A DNA stretch of 38,987 bases from positions 1 through 38,987 of the forward strand of contig BNVA01000005.1 in NCBI GenBank assembly GCA_025997755.1, given 5' to 3'. Position numbers and translations under genes: made by a program. This stretch comes from Spirochaetia bacterium. Its GTDB lineage: Bacteria; Spirochaetota; Spirochaetia; Treponematales; Breznakiellaceae. The notes under the pieces were generated by a model that did no database searches, had not been told where the DNA came from, and was given only the letters and a program-made list of their open reading frames with translations. Of the stretch, positions 31,210 to 38,987 are shown piece by piece (position 1 is the first letter of the stretch; each line of letters opens with the position of its first letter).

Positions 31210-32457
31210 GTGAAAAATTTTGTGCTAAAAAACGGTATTGCTATTTCACCTGAAAAAGATGGGGTTTCAGACAGTGATTTAAATGTTTCCGGTTCAAAAA
31301 TTACGGCTTCCGCTAAGGAAAAAGGCGCCGTTATTGATTTAGGGAAAAAATCATTCATTTATCCTGCTTTAATAAATACGCATGACCATTTACGCGGAAA
31401 CTACCTCCCCCGCGTAGGCCCGCCGGAGGGAACGTACTACCTTAACTGGCTTCCCTGGGATAACGACCTCAAGGCATCGGATTGCTATGCGGAAAGAACG
31501 AAGGCTCTGCCCATTGAAGATGGCTACCTTTTAAGCGCATATAAAACTCTTTTTTCGGGTGTCGTAACGGTAAACGATCATTTTCTCCACGCGATGAACT
31601 CTGCGATTCTTCCGACGCTGCCTATAAGGGCAATAACGAATTATGCAATAGCTCACGAATGTTCATCCTACGAATTAAAGTGGGGAGATACCATACCTAA
31701 AGAGCATAAATACGCCGTCAAAAACGAAGCGCCTTTTATCACTCATCTTGCGGAAGGTTTTGATGAGGAAGCGATGAATGGGATACCTTACCTTGAAAGT
31801 TTCGGTGCACTTGATAATCACTGCCTCTTTGTTCACTGTATAGGGGTGAGCGATGTAGACATAGAGAAGATCGCAAAGGCGGGAGCAAGTCTTTCGTGGT
31901 GCGGTGCATCAAATATCTTTATGTTTAATGTTACCTGCAAAATACGGAAATTCATTAAAGCCGGAGTAAACTGCACGATAGGGACAGACAGCTCTCACAC
32001 AGGTTCGATAAACTTGTTAGACGAAATAAAATACGACCGTTCTCTTTACCAGAAAATGTACGGCGAGGATCTTCCGGCAAAAGAGATATTTAAAATGATA
32101 ACAATAAATTCCGCAAAGGCTTTTTGGATGCAGGATACTACAGGAACGCTTGAAGCCGGTAAAATGGCGGATATTTTGATAACAAAGGGAATGAACTCCG
32201 ACCCCTACGAAAATCTTATAAATGCCTCGATGGATGATATTGAGCTTTTAACGATGGCGGGCAAACCTATTTACGGCGAGGAACGTTTTCTTGAACTGTT
32301 AGATGGTGTTTTACCGGACGATTATACAATGATAAAAGTACATGGAAGAAGCATGTTTGTAAAAGGTGATCCGTTATCTCTTTACAAAAGAATAAGGGAA
32401 AAACTGGGATTTAAAAAGATGTTGGATTTTCTGCCATTTGATCCTGAGAAACAGTAG
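31210..32457 (+). CDS. Metal-dependent amidohydrolase (cytosine deaminase-like superfamily)
   Basis: A 415-residue hydrolase of the amidohydrolase superfamily, probably a deaminase or amidase on a small heterocycle. Metal and catalytic positions can be read: NTHDH near 56-60 (the HxH pair), ITHLAEGFDEEA near 178-189 (third His and catalytic Glu), LFVHCIG near 206-212 and TIGTDSSHTGSINLLDEI near 258-275 (Asp). The C terminus has the composite domain TGTLEAGKMADILI near 317-330. GTG 31210 has AAGGGG about six bases upstream. It is the first gene of a plus-strand cluster of signalling proteins and diverges from flgN. Whether its product relates to the cyclic-nucleotide proteins is unknown. Confidence 0.85.
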   Translation: MKNFVLKNGIAISPEKDGVSDSDLNVSGSKITASAKEKGAVIDLGKKSFIYPALINTHDHLRGNYLPRVGPPEGTYYLNWLPWDNDLKASDCYAERTKALPIEDGYLLSAYKTLFSGVVTVNDHFLHAMNSAILPTLPIRAITNYAIAHECSSYELKWGDTIPKEHKYAVKNEAPFITHLAEGFDEEAMNGIPYLESFGALDNHCLFVHCIGVSDVDIEKIAKAGASLSWCGASNIFMFNVTCKIRKFIKAGVNCTIGTDSSHTGSINLLDEIKYDRSLYQKMYGEDLPAKEIFKMITINSAKAFWMQDTTGTLEAGKMADILITKGMNSDPYENLINASMDDIELLTMAGKPIYGEERFLELLDGVLPDDYTMIKVHGRSMFVKGDPLSLYKRIREKLGFKKMLDFLPFDPEKQ

Positions 32458-32473
32458 ACAAAAAGGTTAAATA

Positions 32474-32992
32474 ATGCCTAAAGCAGTTCAGTACAAAAGA
32501 GGTTCATATATTTACTTTGCCGGGGATAACGCGAACAACGTGTTCGTGTTACAGCAGGGCAGTGTTACGATTATAACCACTGATCCGCAGATGAATGTAC
32601 CAATAAAAGAGTTGGTTATGCCCGGGGAATTCTTCGGGGTAAAGCAGGCGTTAGGAAATTACAAACGTGATGAAAGTGCCATGGCAGTACAGGACAGCAC
32701 AATTTTAACCTTTGAAACACCGGAGTTTGAAGCTTTTTTATCCGGCAACACCGGCATAGCTTTCAAAATGCTAAAAGTTTTTTCAAATCAACTGCGTACT
32801 GCAAACAGTCAATTAAACAGCATGCTAAACGAAAAAAAAGAAGATGTTGATGCCGGATTGTTCAATGTAGGATGTTATTTTTTTAATCAAAGACTGACGG
32901 ATAAGGCAAAATATGTTTTTGAAAGGTATGTCGAGGAATATCCTCAGGGAAAAAACATCGACCTTGCAAAAAAATATTTAGCGAAATTATAA
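32474..32992 (+). CDS. Cyclic-nucleotide-binding-domain protein without HTH
   Basis: A 172-residue protein with an N-terminal cNMP-binding beta barrel (about 5-110: YKRGSYIYFAGDNANNVFVLQQGSV; ELVMPGEFFGVKQALGNYKRDESAMAVQDSTILTF). The phosphate-binding cassette Gly-Glu-x(n)-Arg-x-Ala is only partly kept (GEFFGVKQALGNYKRDESA), so ligand binding is uncertain. The C-terminal 45 residues form a TPR-like helical pair (FNVGCYFFNQRLTDKAKYVFERYVEEYPQGKNIDLAKKYLAKL) instead of a DNA-binding domain. It therefore probably signals by protein contact. It lies 16 bases after the amidohydrolase gene and 16 before a related Crp-like gene. Confidence 0.83.
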   Translation: MPKAVQYKRGSYIYFAGDNANNVFVLQQGSVTIITTDPQMNVPIKELVMPGEFFGVKQALGNYKRDESAMAVQDSTILTFETPEFEAFLSGNTGIAFKMLKVFSNQLRTANSQLNSMLNEKKEDVDAGLFNVGCYFFNQRLTDKAKYVFERYVEEYPQGKNIDLAKKYLAKL

Positions 32993-33008
32993 AAACAGGG
33001 AAGTAAAA

Positions 33009-33665
33009 ATGTCAGAAAATAATATGTCTGCAGAATTGGAAGGCTATGCAAACGGTCAAATAATATTCTCTGAATTTGAAAAGGGCAATAGATTCTATTT
33101 AATAAAATCCGGCAAAGTTGAATTGATAAAAATTGACGGCAAGGTTAGAAAAACGCTTGATATTCTAGGTCCGTCGGAAATGTTTGGCGAGATGGCGCTG
33201 CTGGAAGACTCCCCGCGCTTCGCTTCGGCAATAGCGGTAGGCGATGTTCAATTAATGGTTTTTAACAGTGCAAATTTTAAACACCTTATGCTAAATAATC
33301 CGCCTATTACTATACGTTTGTTAAAAATGTTTGCAAAAAGAATATACGAAGCAAAGAGACGTATATCTATTTTAACTATAAAAAATTTTAATGCACGTAT
33401 TTGCGGGGTTATTTTAATGCTGCTTGACGATGTTCCTGTCGATCCCAAAGATCAGCAGATAACAACTTTTGCGCTTGAAGTAACGACAGAGGAGATTGCA
33501 CGGTGGGCGGCGCTCGATCTAATCACAGCACAAAATGCCATAAACGATTTGGTTAATCAAGGCATTATAGATATATCAAAAGAAAAAAAGTTAACGATAA
33601 AAAATATTCATTCTCTTAACCGTGTTGTTAATTTATACAATACAAAAAAACCTGCGGGGTCTTAA
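33009..33665 (+). CDS. Crp/Fnr-family transcription regulator
   Basis: A 218-residue regulator with a cNMP-binding domain (about 12-120). Its cassette is FGEMALLEDSPRFASAIAVGD, a good match to the functional FGE(x)6-8 R(S/T)A pattern, with Ala in place of the Ser/Thr. A dimer helix (LLKMFAKRIYEAKRRISILTIKNFNARICGVIL) and a winged-helix C terminus follow (EVTTEEIARWAALDLITAQNAINDLVNQGIIDISKEKKLTI near 160-200). The recognition helix is diverged from E. coli Crp. It may bind a cyclic nucleotide and control the cluster or flagellar genes; no Crp-type operator could be identified. Four bases separate it from the HPt gene. Confidence 0.85.
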   Translation: MSENNMSAELEGYANGQIIFSEFEKGNRFYLIKSGKVELIKIDGKVRKTLDILGPSEMFGEMALLEDSPRFASAIAVGDVQLMVFNSANFKHLMLNNPPITIRLLKMFAKRIYEAKRRISILTIKNFNARICGVILMLLDDVPVDPKDQQITTFALEVTTEEIARWAALDLITAQNAINDLVNQGIIDISKEKKLTIKNIHSLNRVVNLYNTKKPAGS

Positions 33666-33668
33666 AAG

Positions 33669-34346
33669 ATGCAAGAGAAAATAAAATTCGATGAATGTTA
33701 TCAGTGTTTTTATTATTTGTTATACAAGAGGGCAGAGAAGGAATTTAAACCGGCGCAGGGAGATAAAGGAAAATACCCTCCTGTAAATTTGTTTAGCTAT
33801 GAAAACGGTTTAAAACGTTTTGGAGATGAAGGAGTTTTTCTTTCCATCGTAAAATCATACGTTGACAGCACTCCCGCACTATTAACACAAACAAAATTTG
33901 TAAACAGCAAAACATTAAAAGATTATGCCGTCATCGTTCACGGTATAAAAAGCTCAAGCCGTGCTATCGGCGCGGAAATAATCGGACAAAAGGCAGAGGA
34001 ACTTGAACACGCGGCAAAGGCGGGGCGCTTAGGTTATGCAATGACCGGTAATATTATTTTTCAGGAACTGGCAGAAATGCTTATACAAGAATTACAAACA
34101 CTGCTCAACGAAAAATCAGAATTATTAAAACCCTTACAAAAAGCGGAACCCGACCGCGTTCTATTAATCGAAATTCTTGATGCTGCCGAACACTATGATA
34201 TGAGTAGAATTGATGCGGCAATGGAGGAGCTTGAAAGATATATCTACGATTCAAAGAATGATCTTATAGAAGCGCTGCGCGAAAAAATAAATATGTCCGA
34301 TCTTGAAAATGTAAAAAAACTTTTGGAGAATGTTAATGATGAATAA
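33669..34346 (+). CDS. HPt-domain phosphotransfer protein
   Basis: A 225-residue cytoplasmic protein with an HPt four-helix domain at about 40-145. The phospho-acceptor is His91 in VIVHGIKSSSRAIGAEIIGQKAEELEHAAKAG, equivalent to the canonical HxLKGSSxxxGA. The preceding helix LFSYENGLKRFGDEGVFLSIVKSYVDSTPALL is the usual HPt N-terminal helix with the glycine-rich pattern. The last 75 residues form a second helical segment (VLLIEILDAAEHYDMSRIDAAMEELERY) of the kind that follows HPt domains in hybrid kinases. No histidine kinase or receiver is nearby, so its phospho-donor is encoded elsewhere. It overlaps the RsbW-like gene, implying coupled production. Confidence 0.87.
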   Translation: MQEKIKFDECYQCFYYLLYKRAEKEFKPAQGDKGKYPPVNLFSYENGLKRFGDEGVFLSIVKSYVDSTPALLTQTKFVNSKTLKDYAVIVHGIKSSSRAIGAEIIGQKAEELEHAAKAGRLGYAMTGNIIFQELAEMLIQELQTLLNEKSELLKPLQKAEPDRVLLIEILDAAEHYDMSRIDAAMEELERYIYDSKNDLIEALREKINMSDLENVKKLLENVNDE

Positions 34347-34779
34347 AGACAATTCTGCTGCGATCAATGTTCCTGCAGCACATGATTCACTTGAAAAAAT
34401 TGTGAGCTTGTTGAACGATATTTTTGAAGATGAAGATTGTCCCGATGAAGAACGTTTCAAGATAGAGCTGGCTGTAGAAGAAATATTTGTAAATATAGCG
34501 GACTATGCCTACGAAAATATTAAGGGAAATGTGGATGTTACAATTCAAATAAAAACAGAAAATGACATAAAAACAATAGAAATTACTTTTATAGACGGCG
34601 GGAAGCCGTTTGATCCGCTTTTACACGAAGATCCCAATATTAGTCTGCCGCCTGAAAAAAGGGAGATAGGAGGGCTGGGAATAATGCTTATGAAAAAAAA
34701 TATGGATAGCGTATCATATAGTTTTGTAAATAACAGCAATAAGACAACATTGTCAAAGTCATGGAGCGGCAAACAATGA
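34336..34779 (+). CDS. RsbW/SpoIIAB-like serine kinase (anti-sigma factor type)
   Basis: A 147-residue GHKL ATPase-fold protein, probably a partner-switching kinase. The N box is EERFKIELAVEEIFVNIADYAYEN near 37-60 (catalytic Glu and Asn). FIDGGKPFDPL corresponds to the G1 region, and REIGGLGIMLMKKNMDSVSYSF, near 112-133, to the G2 box. Its expected partner, a STAS protein, is encoded next and overlaps by four bases (ATGA). Starts at 34330, 34336 and 34339 are in frame; I took 34336 because GGAG ends seven bases upstream. Such kinases either sequester a sigma factor or phosphorylate a STAS protein; no sigma factor gene is present here. Confidence 0.87.
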   Translation: MMNKDNSAAINVPAAHDSLEKIVSLLNDIFEDEDCPDEERFKIELAVEEIFVNIADYAYENIKGNVDVTIQIKTENDIKTIEITFIDGGKPFDPLLHEDPNISLPPEKREIGGLGIMLMKKNMDSVSYSFVNNSNKTTLSKSWSGKQ

Positions 34780-35456
34780 TCATAAGAGAGGAAAAACACA
34801 GAAATGTAATGACATATTATCTTGAAGGCAGAATGGATACTAATGCTGCGGCGGTGTTAGAAGAAAAAATCAGCGTTATACCGCGTTTTATTACAGAACT
34901 AATAATTGATTTTGAAAAACTCAACTACATATCAAGTATGGGACTTCGAGTTGTACTAAAGCTTTATAAAAAAATGGCGGCGATTGATGGTAAACTCACT
35001 TGTAAGAATTTTAATGGAGAGGTGCGCAGCGCATTTGAAATAAGCGGATTTATAAATACAGTTATTCGTGATGAAAGCGCGGCAATAATAAGAAAAGCAA
35101 TATCCAGCGATACCATTTCTTATTCGTTGATAGGCAATCTGGATGAATTAAAAGCGCAGGAACTGAAAGGCGAATGTAAAAAAATCAGGGAGGAAGGCAT
35201 AAAAGATATATCTATGGATTGTTCACAGGTAACGGCTATATCCAATGAAGCGGGAGCGGCGTTAATCGAAATTAGAAAACAAGTGGAATCTAAAGGCGGC
35301 GCTTTATTTGTAAACAACTTAAATGAGCAGCTCGCAAAAAAACACAGCTACCTTGAATATAAAAACAAATTAACATCCGCTTATGAAGACGCGGAAAAGC
35401 TTGCTGTTTTAAGAAGTGTGCATAATTCAAGAGATGAGATACGGAAAAACACTTAA
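34776..35456 (+). CDS. Double-STAS anti-sigma factor antagonist
   Basis: A 226-residue protein of two tandem STAS domains. Domain 1 (about 1-108) is canonical: VMTYYLEGRMDTNAAAVLEE, ELIIDFEKLNYISSMGLRVVLKLYKKM, with the likely phospho-Ser in YISSMGLR at 53-54. Domain 2 (about 110-205) keeps the fold (SYSLIGNLDELKAQELKGE; ISMDCSQVTAISNEAGAALIEIRKQV), but its loop is ISNEAGA, lacking a clean Ser-Ser/Asp-Ser pair. It may be a regulatory, non-phosphorylated copy. The start at ATG 34776 overlaps the kinase stop, with GGAG nine bases upstream. It is probably the target of the RsbW-like kinase. Confidence 0.87.
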   Translation: MIIREEKHRNVMTYYLEGRMDTNAAAVLEEKISVIPRFITELIIDFEKLNYISSMGLRVVLKLYKKMAAIDGKLTCKNFNGEVRSAFEISGFINTVIRDESAAIIRKAISSDTISYSLIGNLDELKAQELKGECKKIREEGIKDISMDCSQVTAISNEAGAALIEIRKQVESKGGALFVNNLNEQLAKKHSYLEYKNKLTSAYEDAEKLAVLRSVHNSRDEIRKNT

Positions 35457-35506
35457 CGTTTGAACTATACAGACTATATAGATTGAAAATATAAAAAGGC
35501 GGTGAT

Positions 35507-36916
35507 ATGTCTATAAATTTTTATTCACTTGGAGCGGCAGGAGAAGTTACCGGATCCAAACACGTAGTAGAGATTGACGGCAAGCGTTATCTTATTGACT
35601 GCGGCGCTTTTCAAGGCTCGCGGGCAGAGAGTGATCGTAAAAACCGTGTACTGGGTTTTGATCCGGACAAAATAGAAGCCGTGATTTTGACGCACGGTCA
35701 TCTGGATCACTGCGGGCTTTTGCCGATGCTGCCTAAGCGCGGCTACAACGGAAACATCTATTCTACTCCGGCATCAAGGGATATTGCCAATTTGATTATG
35801 ATGGACAGCGCGAATATTCAGGCGCACGATGCCGAATACCTGCGCTCTCTTGCAAAAAAAAGGGGCGAAAAATTTACTTGGGAACCGCTTTTTAACGAGA
35901 ATGACGCGATACAAGCTGCAAGTCAGTTTGTCTGTGTTTCGTATAACAGACCGTTTTTTATAGGCGATGGAATTAAGCTGGAATTTTTTGATGCCGGTCA
36001 TATTTTGGGTTCGGCGTTTGCTTACATTACGGTAAACAAAAACGGTAAAGAAACAAGAATTCTATGTTCCGGTGATCTTGGAAGAAAAAACAAACCTATA
36101 ATCCGCGATCCTTCGATTCCGCCAGCCCCTGATTATATCGTGCTGGAGAGTACCTACGGCGACAGGCTTCATGGTTCAACGGATGAAGCGATGAAAAAGT
36201 TAGAAGAAATTGCCGCTGCCGCAGTTGAAAAAAACGGTAAAATTATTATTCCGTCATTCGCCATTGAACGTACGCAGGAGCTTGTATATTATTTTCATCT
36301 GCTTGTTGACGATGGCATTATTCCAGAAATTCCTATCTATGTTGATTCGCCTATGGCAACTAACGCTACAACGATCTTTCAAGTACACCCGGAATGTTAC
36401 AGTACGGAAGTTCACAATGCGTTCATAAAACACCACAAAAATCCTTTTGGTTTTAACTCGCTGCATTTTACGAGCAGTGTTGATGAATCAAAGGCGTTAA
36501 ACAAAATGAGCGGGCCTTTGATTATTATTTCAGCCGATGGAATGTGCGAAGCGGGACGCATACAACATCATCTTATAAACAATATAGGCGATCCTAAAAA
36601 TACGATCCTGATAGTAGGATACATGGCGGAGAACACGCTGGGTAAACGAATTCTTAACCGCGAGACTGAGGTAAAGATACACGGCGATTGGTATAAACGC
36701 CGTGCGGATGTTAAAAAGATCAACGCCTTTAGCGCTCATGCCGATTACAAAGAAGCGGTCGAGTGGCTGAATTCCATGGACACAAGCCGTTTAAAACAGA
36801 TTCTTTTGGTACATGGCGAACCTGCGGCGCAAAGCGCGTTTAAAAAATACCTCGCCGAACACGGTTACCCGAATGTTGCCCTTGTCCGTTATGGCGAAAA
36901 CTATGAGTTTGATTAA
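35507..36916 (+). CDS. Metallo-beta-lactamase/beta-CASP RNA exonuclease-like protein
   Basis: A 469-residue zinc-dependent nuclease of the MBL/beta-CASP group, related to CPSF-73 and bacterial YsiB/Thermus TTHA0252-type RNA nucleases. MBL motifs: FYSLGAAGEVTGSKHVVE, LTHGHLDHCGLLP near 61-73 (HxHxDH), FDAGHILGSA near 160-169 and CSGDLGR near 186-192. The beta-CASP region has IIIPSFAIERTQELVYY (motif B area), IYVDSPMA, IIISADGMCEAGRIQHHL near 341-358 and INAFSAHADYKE near 402-413. VHGEP near 431 supplies the terminal His. It is 50 bases after the STAS gene and convergent with the PilZ gene. Processing or decay of RNA is the likely role; DNA substrates cannot be excluded. Confidence 0.93.
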   Translation: MSINFYSLGAAGEVTGSKHVVEIDGKRYLIDCGAFQGSRAESDRKNRVLGFDPDKIEAVILTHGHLDHCGLLPMLPKRGYNGNIYSTPASRDIANLIMMDSANIQAHDAEYLRSLAKKRGEKFTWEPLFNENDAIQAASQFVCVSYNRPFFIGDGIKLEFFDAGHILGSAFAYITVNKNGKETRILCSGDLGRKNKPIIRDPSIPPAPDYIVLESTYGDRLHGSTDEAMKKLEEIAAAAVEKNGKIIIPSFAIERTQELVYYFHLLVDDGIIPEIPIYVDSPMATNATTIFQVHPECYSTEVHNAFIKHHKNPFGFNSLHFTSSVDESKALNKMSGPLIIISADGMCEAGRIQHHLINNIGDPKNTILIVGYMAENTLGKRILNRETEVKIHGDWYKRRADVKKINAFSAHADYKEAVEWLNSMDTSRLKQILLVHGEPAAQSAFKKYLAEHGYPNVALVRYGENYEFD

Positions 36917-36953
36917 CGGCAACTATAAAACCGGCAAGGGTTGACATATATAT

Positions 36954-38114
36954 TTATGTTTTCTCACCATTAATGCCGCTTGAAATTTTGTTGGGTTCTG
37001 TTACTGTATTTTCATGTTTCTGCGGGAGCTGTTCCGGGTCTATACAGTGTTCACTATTTATTTTTTCCGCTTCGGAATCTGCAGCAGTTAAGTCTTCGTC
37101 TATAGCGCCGAACATAACGCCCATGATCAAATTTTTTACTTCCTTGGGTATAATATCCGACTCAATATGAAGCATGGAAGTTCCCTTTTGTTTTTTTGTA
37201 TCTATACTCCGCACTATGCCGCTTATACTCAAAGTTGTATTATCAAGATCAAATTGGACAATAACTCTTATTCCGGCTTCAAACTCGCCGGCTACCTTAA
37301 CACAACAGCCTGAGTCCGAAACATCCTCTAAAAAACATTTAATGCCGGGGAATACGGCGGACAAAACAGAATCATCATCCAATTTGTCTTCAGTGGTGTA
37401 GAGGAGCGCAGTACGGTGTGTTTTTACACGTAACGATGTTCTACTCTGTGTGCGTGAAAGTTTGTTTGTGTGGGCAAGTGTTAAATACGGCGTTCCGCCG
37501 CTGAATACTTCTTCTAAAATATACGACTCAAAACAGTATCCCGCATCGTTTAAGCGCCAAAAATAAACTGTGGCGCGCTTCTTTTTCCATTTGAATTTTA
37601 TGGGAAGTGCAGAGCTGTCCGGTCTTTCTATTGAAAAATCCTTTGCTCCGATTTTGATTATTTTTGATTTGAACATCCCAACATCACGAACAAATATCTG
37701 TATGATTTGAAATTCCGAAATATCGCGTGTTGAGTCTAATCCTCTTTTTTGATTGATTTTGTTTATTTCTATTTTTTTACGGAAGTTGAACAAATGTGAA
37801 AGGAATTCTTGATTTTCGGGCAGCATTTCGGTATTTTGTGTTTTTAAATCGTTTACCAGAATTTTTATGCACTCGTCCAGCTGCACCTGCGACCAAAACA
37901 GCGCCGCCGGATTTTGTTTGTTTGTCCGTTTTGCCAAATCCTTCAACAGCCGGATTTCTGTTTTGTTAAAACCGGCTTCTTGACCCTTACTCCAGAATCT
38001 AAGCCAATATGTACCGGAACCGGCGCTTTTTTTCGTCTTTTTTGAGAAACTCGCAAGAAACGCACAGACAACCGCCAATACAATAGTTAGTGAAACAAGA
38101 TAAAAAATTGACAA
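36954..38114 (-). CDS. Membrane-anchored PilZ-domain protein
   Basis: A 386-residue protein that probably binds cyclic di-GMP and affects flagellar motility. An N-terminal transmembrane segment (FYLVSLTIVLAVVCAFLAS) is followed by a helical cytoplasmic part, a beta domain near 130-220 (like the YcgR-N domain) and a PilZ domain near 222-335. In the PilZ domain the c-di-GMP motifs are RTQSRTSLRVKTHR (the RxxxR element near 223-232) and DVSDSGC near 265-271 (the DxSxxG element). Its tail is acidic and polar. The TTG start at 38114 has AGGGGA six bases upstream. Periplasmic-flagellar spirochetes typically carry one or a few such proteins. It is convergent with the nuclease gene and divergent from the CPBP gene. 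Confidence 0.85.
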   Translation of the reverse strand: MSIFYLVSLTIVLAVVCAFLASFSKKTKKSAGSGTYWLRFWSKGQEAGFNKTEIRLLKDLAKRTNKQNPAALFWSQVQLDECIKILVNDLKTQNTEMLPENQEFLSHLFNFRKKIEINKINQKRGLDSTRDISEFQIIQIFVRDVGMFKSKIIKIGAKDFSIERPDSSALPIKFKWKKKRATVYFWRLNDAGYCFESYILEEVFSGGTPYLTLAHTNKLSRTQSRTSLRVKTHRTALLYTTEDKLDDDSVLSAVFPGIKCFLEDVSDSGCCVKVAGEFEAGIRVIVQFDLDNTTLSISGIVRSIDTKKQKGTSMLHIESDIIPKEVKNLIMGVMFGAIDEDLTAADSEAEKINSEHCIDPEQLPQKHENTVTEPNKISSGINGEKT

Positions 38115-38187
38115 AAATATCCCCTATTCACCTCAACTTTACGCTCCACCCTCTTTAGGTTTTATCCGCCAGTTGTTACATTAAGCT

Positions 38188-38895
38188 GTGCGGGATTTTT
38201 GTAAAAAGTTTTTTTCGTCACCTCTAACAGAACCATTGCTTATATACCTGCTTATTTTTTTCCCGGATTTAGGCGTATTACAGGAACGGATAAACAATAC
38301 ACCGCCTACAATAATATTTTCGGTAAAAAACGAACTATTCCAAATTATATTCTTAAATATACCAACTATTGCGCTTATATGGTATCTGGTAAAAAAACGC
38401 CTTTCGTCCGTGAAACCGGTAAGCGAAACGCCGTTATACCGTATCTCAAATAAAAAATCGTTTTTTAATATGATAGCGATGGGCGGCGTAGGTTTTGTAT
38501 GTCTTTTTTTGATCGGAACAGCCGTGTCTTACATAGAAGGCAGCATAGCCGGCGCTTTTCCCGCACTCCCCGAAGTACCGGACGCCGGTGTCCCCAAAAC
38601 AGCCTTTGCTATACCGGTAATGATTCTTTCGTGTTTTAGCACCGCTTACCTTGAGGAAAGTTTCTTCCGGTTTTTTCTGGCTCAACGGTTAAACGAGGTG
38701 CTGTCCAGCATCCTCAAAGCAATGCTAATCTCTACTGTTCTCTTTGCAGCGGCGCATTTATGGGAGGGCCCGTGGGGCGTGATTAACGCCCTTTTTGCTG
38801 GAATATTTTTGTCGTGTTTGTTTCAGTACAAAAAATCACTTCATTCGATAGCGTTAGCCCACGCTCTTTACAATATTTCGGTGTATATAATGTGA
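38188..38895 (+). CDS. CPBP-family intramembrane metalloprotease
   Basis: A 235-residue polytopic membrane protein with six or seven hydrophobic segments, of the CAAX-protease/bacteriocin-processing (Abi) family. Its signature is STAYLEESFFRFFLAQRL near 150-167, with the Glu-Glu-x-x-x-Arg motif. AAAHLWEGPWGVINALFAGIFLSCL near 191-215 has the second-motif His, and SIALAHALYN near 221-230 the last. All catalytic positions are present. The start GTG 38188 lacks a clear ribosome site and is the only option without reaching into TM1. Substrate and partner are unknown. It is the last gene in the window. Confidence 0.85.
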   Translation: MRDFCKKFFSSPLTEPLLIYLLIFFPDLGVLQERINNTPPTIIFSVKNELFQIIFLNIPTIALIWYLVKKRLSSVKPVSETPLYRISNKKSFFNMIAMGGVGFVCLFLIGTAVSYIEGSIAGAFPALPEVPDAGVPKTAFAIPVMILSCFSTAYLEESFFRFFLAQRLNEVLSSILKAMLISTVLFAAAHLWEGPWGVINALFAGIFLSCLFQYKKSLHSIALAHALYNISVYIM

Positions 38896-38987
38896 GGGGG
38901 CAGCGTATAAGCGTTGCGAAGCAACCTTAGGAGCGAGGGGGAGACTTCCCCCTTCCCTAAAAAAACATCAACTATTGCTTCCACTTG
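38896..38987. other. Hairpin-rich intergenic tail
   Basis: No gene is visible in these final 92 bases. GTTGC-GAA-GCAAC forms a short hairpin at about 38914-38926. Further on AGGGGGA-GACT-TCCCCCT forms a seven-pair GC stem at about 38937-38954, continuing by a G-U. No T-run follows on the plus strand, so termination is doubtful. Composition resembles a dispersed intergenic repeat, but only one copy is in view. Confidence 0.4.

Noticed and set aside
38937..38954. GC hairpin as an intrinsic terminator of the CPBP gene
   Set aside because: It is not followed by a T-run on the plus strand; the nearby run is of A.
1..38987. CRISPR arrays, tRNA or rRNA genes, transposase genes
   Set aside because: No regularly spaced repeats, cloverleaf-like segments, rRNA blocks or transposase motifs were recognised on either strand by eye; short RNAs could still be missed without a covariance search.

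Overview
The window reads as a chromosomal segment of a spirochete, most probably a Treponema-like one. Reasons: flgN-flgK behind a FliA-type promoter, a short SMC followed by recO, small beta-barrel outer-membrane proteins and lipoproteins with loose lipoboxes, a membrane-anchored PilZ protein, duplicated cyclic-nucleotide-domain proteins, frequent TTG/GTG starts and stop/start overlaps. This is inference from gene content; there is no rRNA or tRNA here to settle the taxonomy. Coding density is very high. The longest stretch without a gene is about 220 bases (1638-1855).

Layout. (1) 1-1637: AT-rich accessory DNA with an EamA-type exporter and a Phd/PIN toxin-antitoxin pair that has its own promoter and overlapping operator. 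(2) 1638-6480, plus strand: a 15-base poly-C tract upstream of a lipoprotein gene, then smc-recO. (3) 6574-7272, minus: a beta-barrel protein. (4) 7409-10241, plus: a thiamine salvage operon, thiD-cytX-small exported protein-thiE. (5) 10252-31066, minus: a 21-kb run of same-strand genes. In order of transcription these are flgN, flgK, ispG, a TPR protein, birA, dnaX, ybaB, recR, xseB, a metallophosphoesterase, a FokI-like restriction-modification pair, a Rep-like helicase, argA, an SGNH esterase, a lipoprotein, ExbB, two ExbD and dapL. (6) 31210-36916, plus: a signalling cluster (amidohydrolase, two cNMP-domain proteins, an HPt protein, an RsbW-like kinase, a double-STAS protein) and a beta-CASP nuclease. 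(7) 36954-38114, minus: a PilZ protein. (8) 38188-38895, plus: a CPBP protease, then a hairpin-rich tail.

Main surprises. The biotin-protein ligase carries an in-frame insertion of roughly 200 residues that looks like the LPD3/BECR-type domains of phage and conjugative-element polyvalent proteins. Two adjacent genes encode a clear homologue of the type IIS endonuclease FokI and its two-domain adenine methyltransferase, in AT-rich DNA between a metallophosphoesterase gene and a helicase gene. The poly-C tract is a candidate phase-variation switch. Smaller points are an SMC without a recognisable hinge, a DnaX of only gamma length, a near-consensus sigma-28 promoter, and similar AGTGT-type palindromes over the promoters of the toxin-antitoxin pair and of smc.

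The minus-strand run holds many translationally coupled pairs (ATGA or TTGA overlaps), so recombination genes (dnaX-ybaB-recR), cofactor genes (birA, ispG) and flagellar genes may share transcripts. The FokI-like pair interrupts this run and may have its own, possibly leaderless, promoter.
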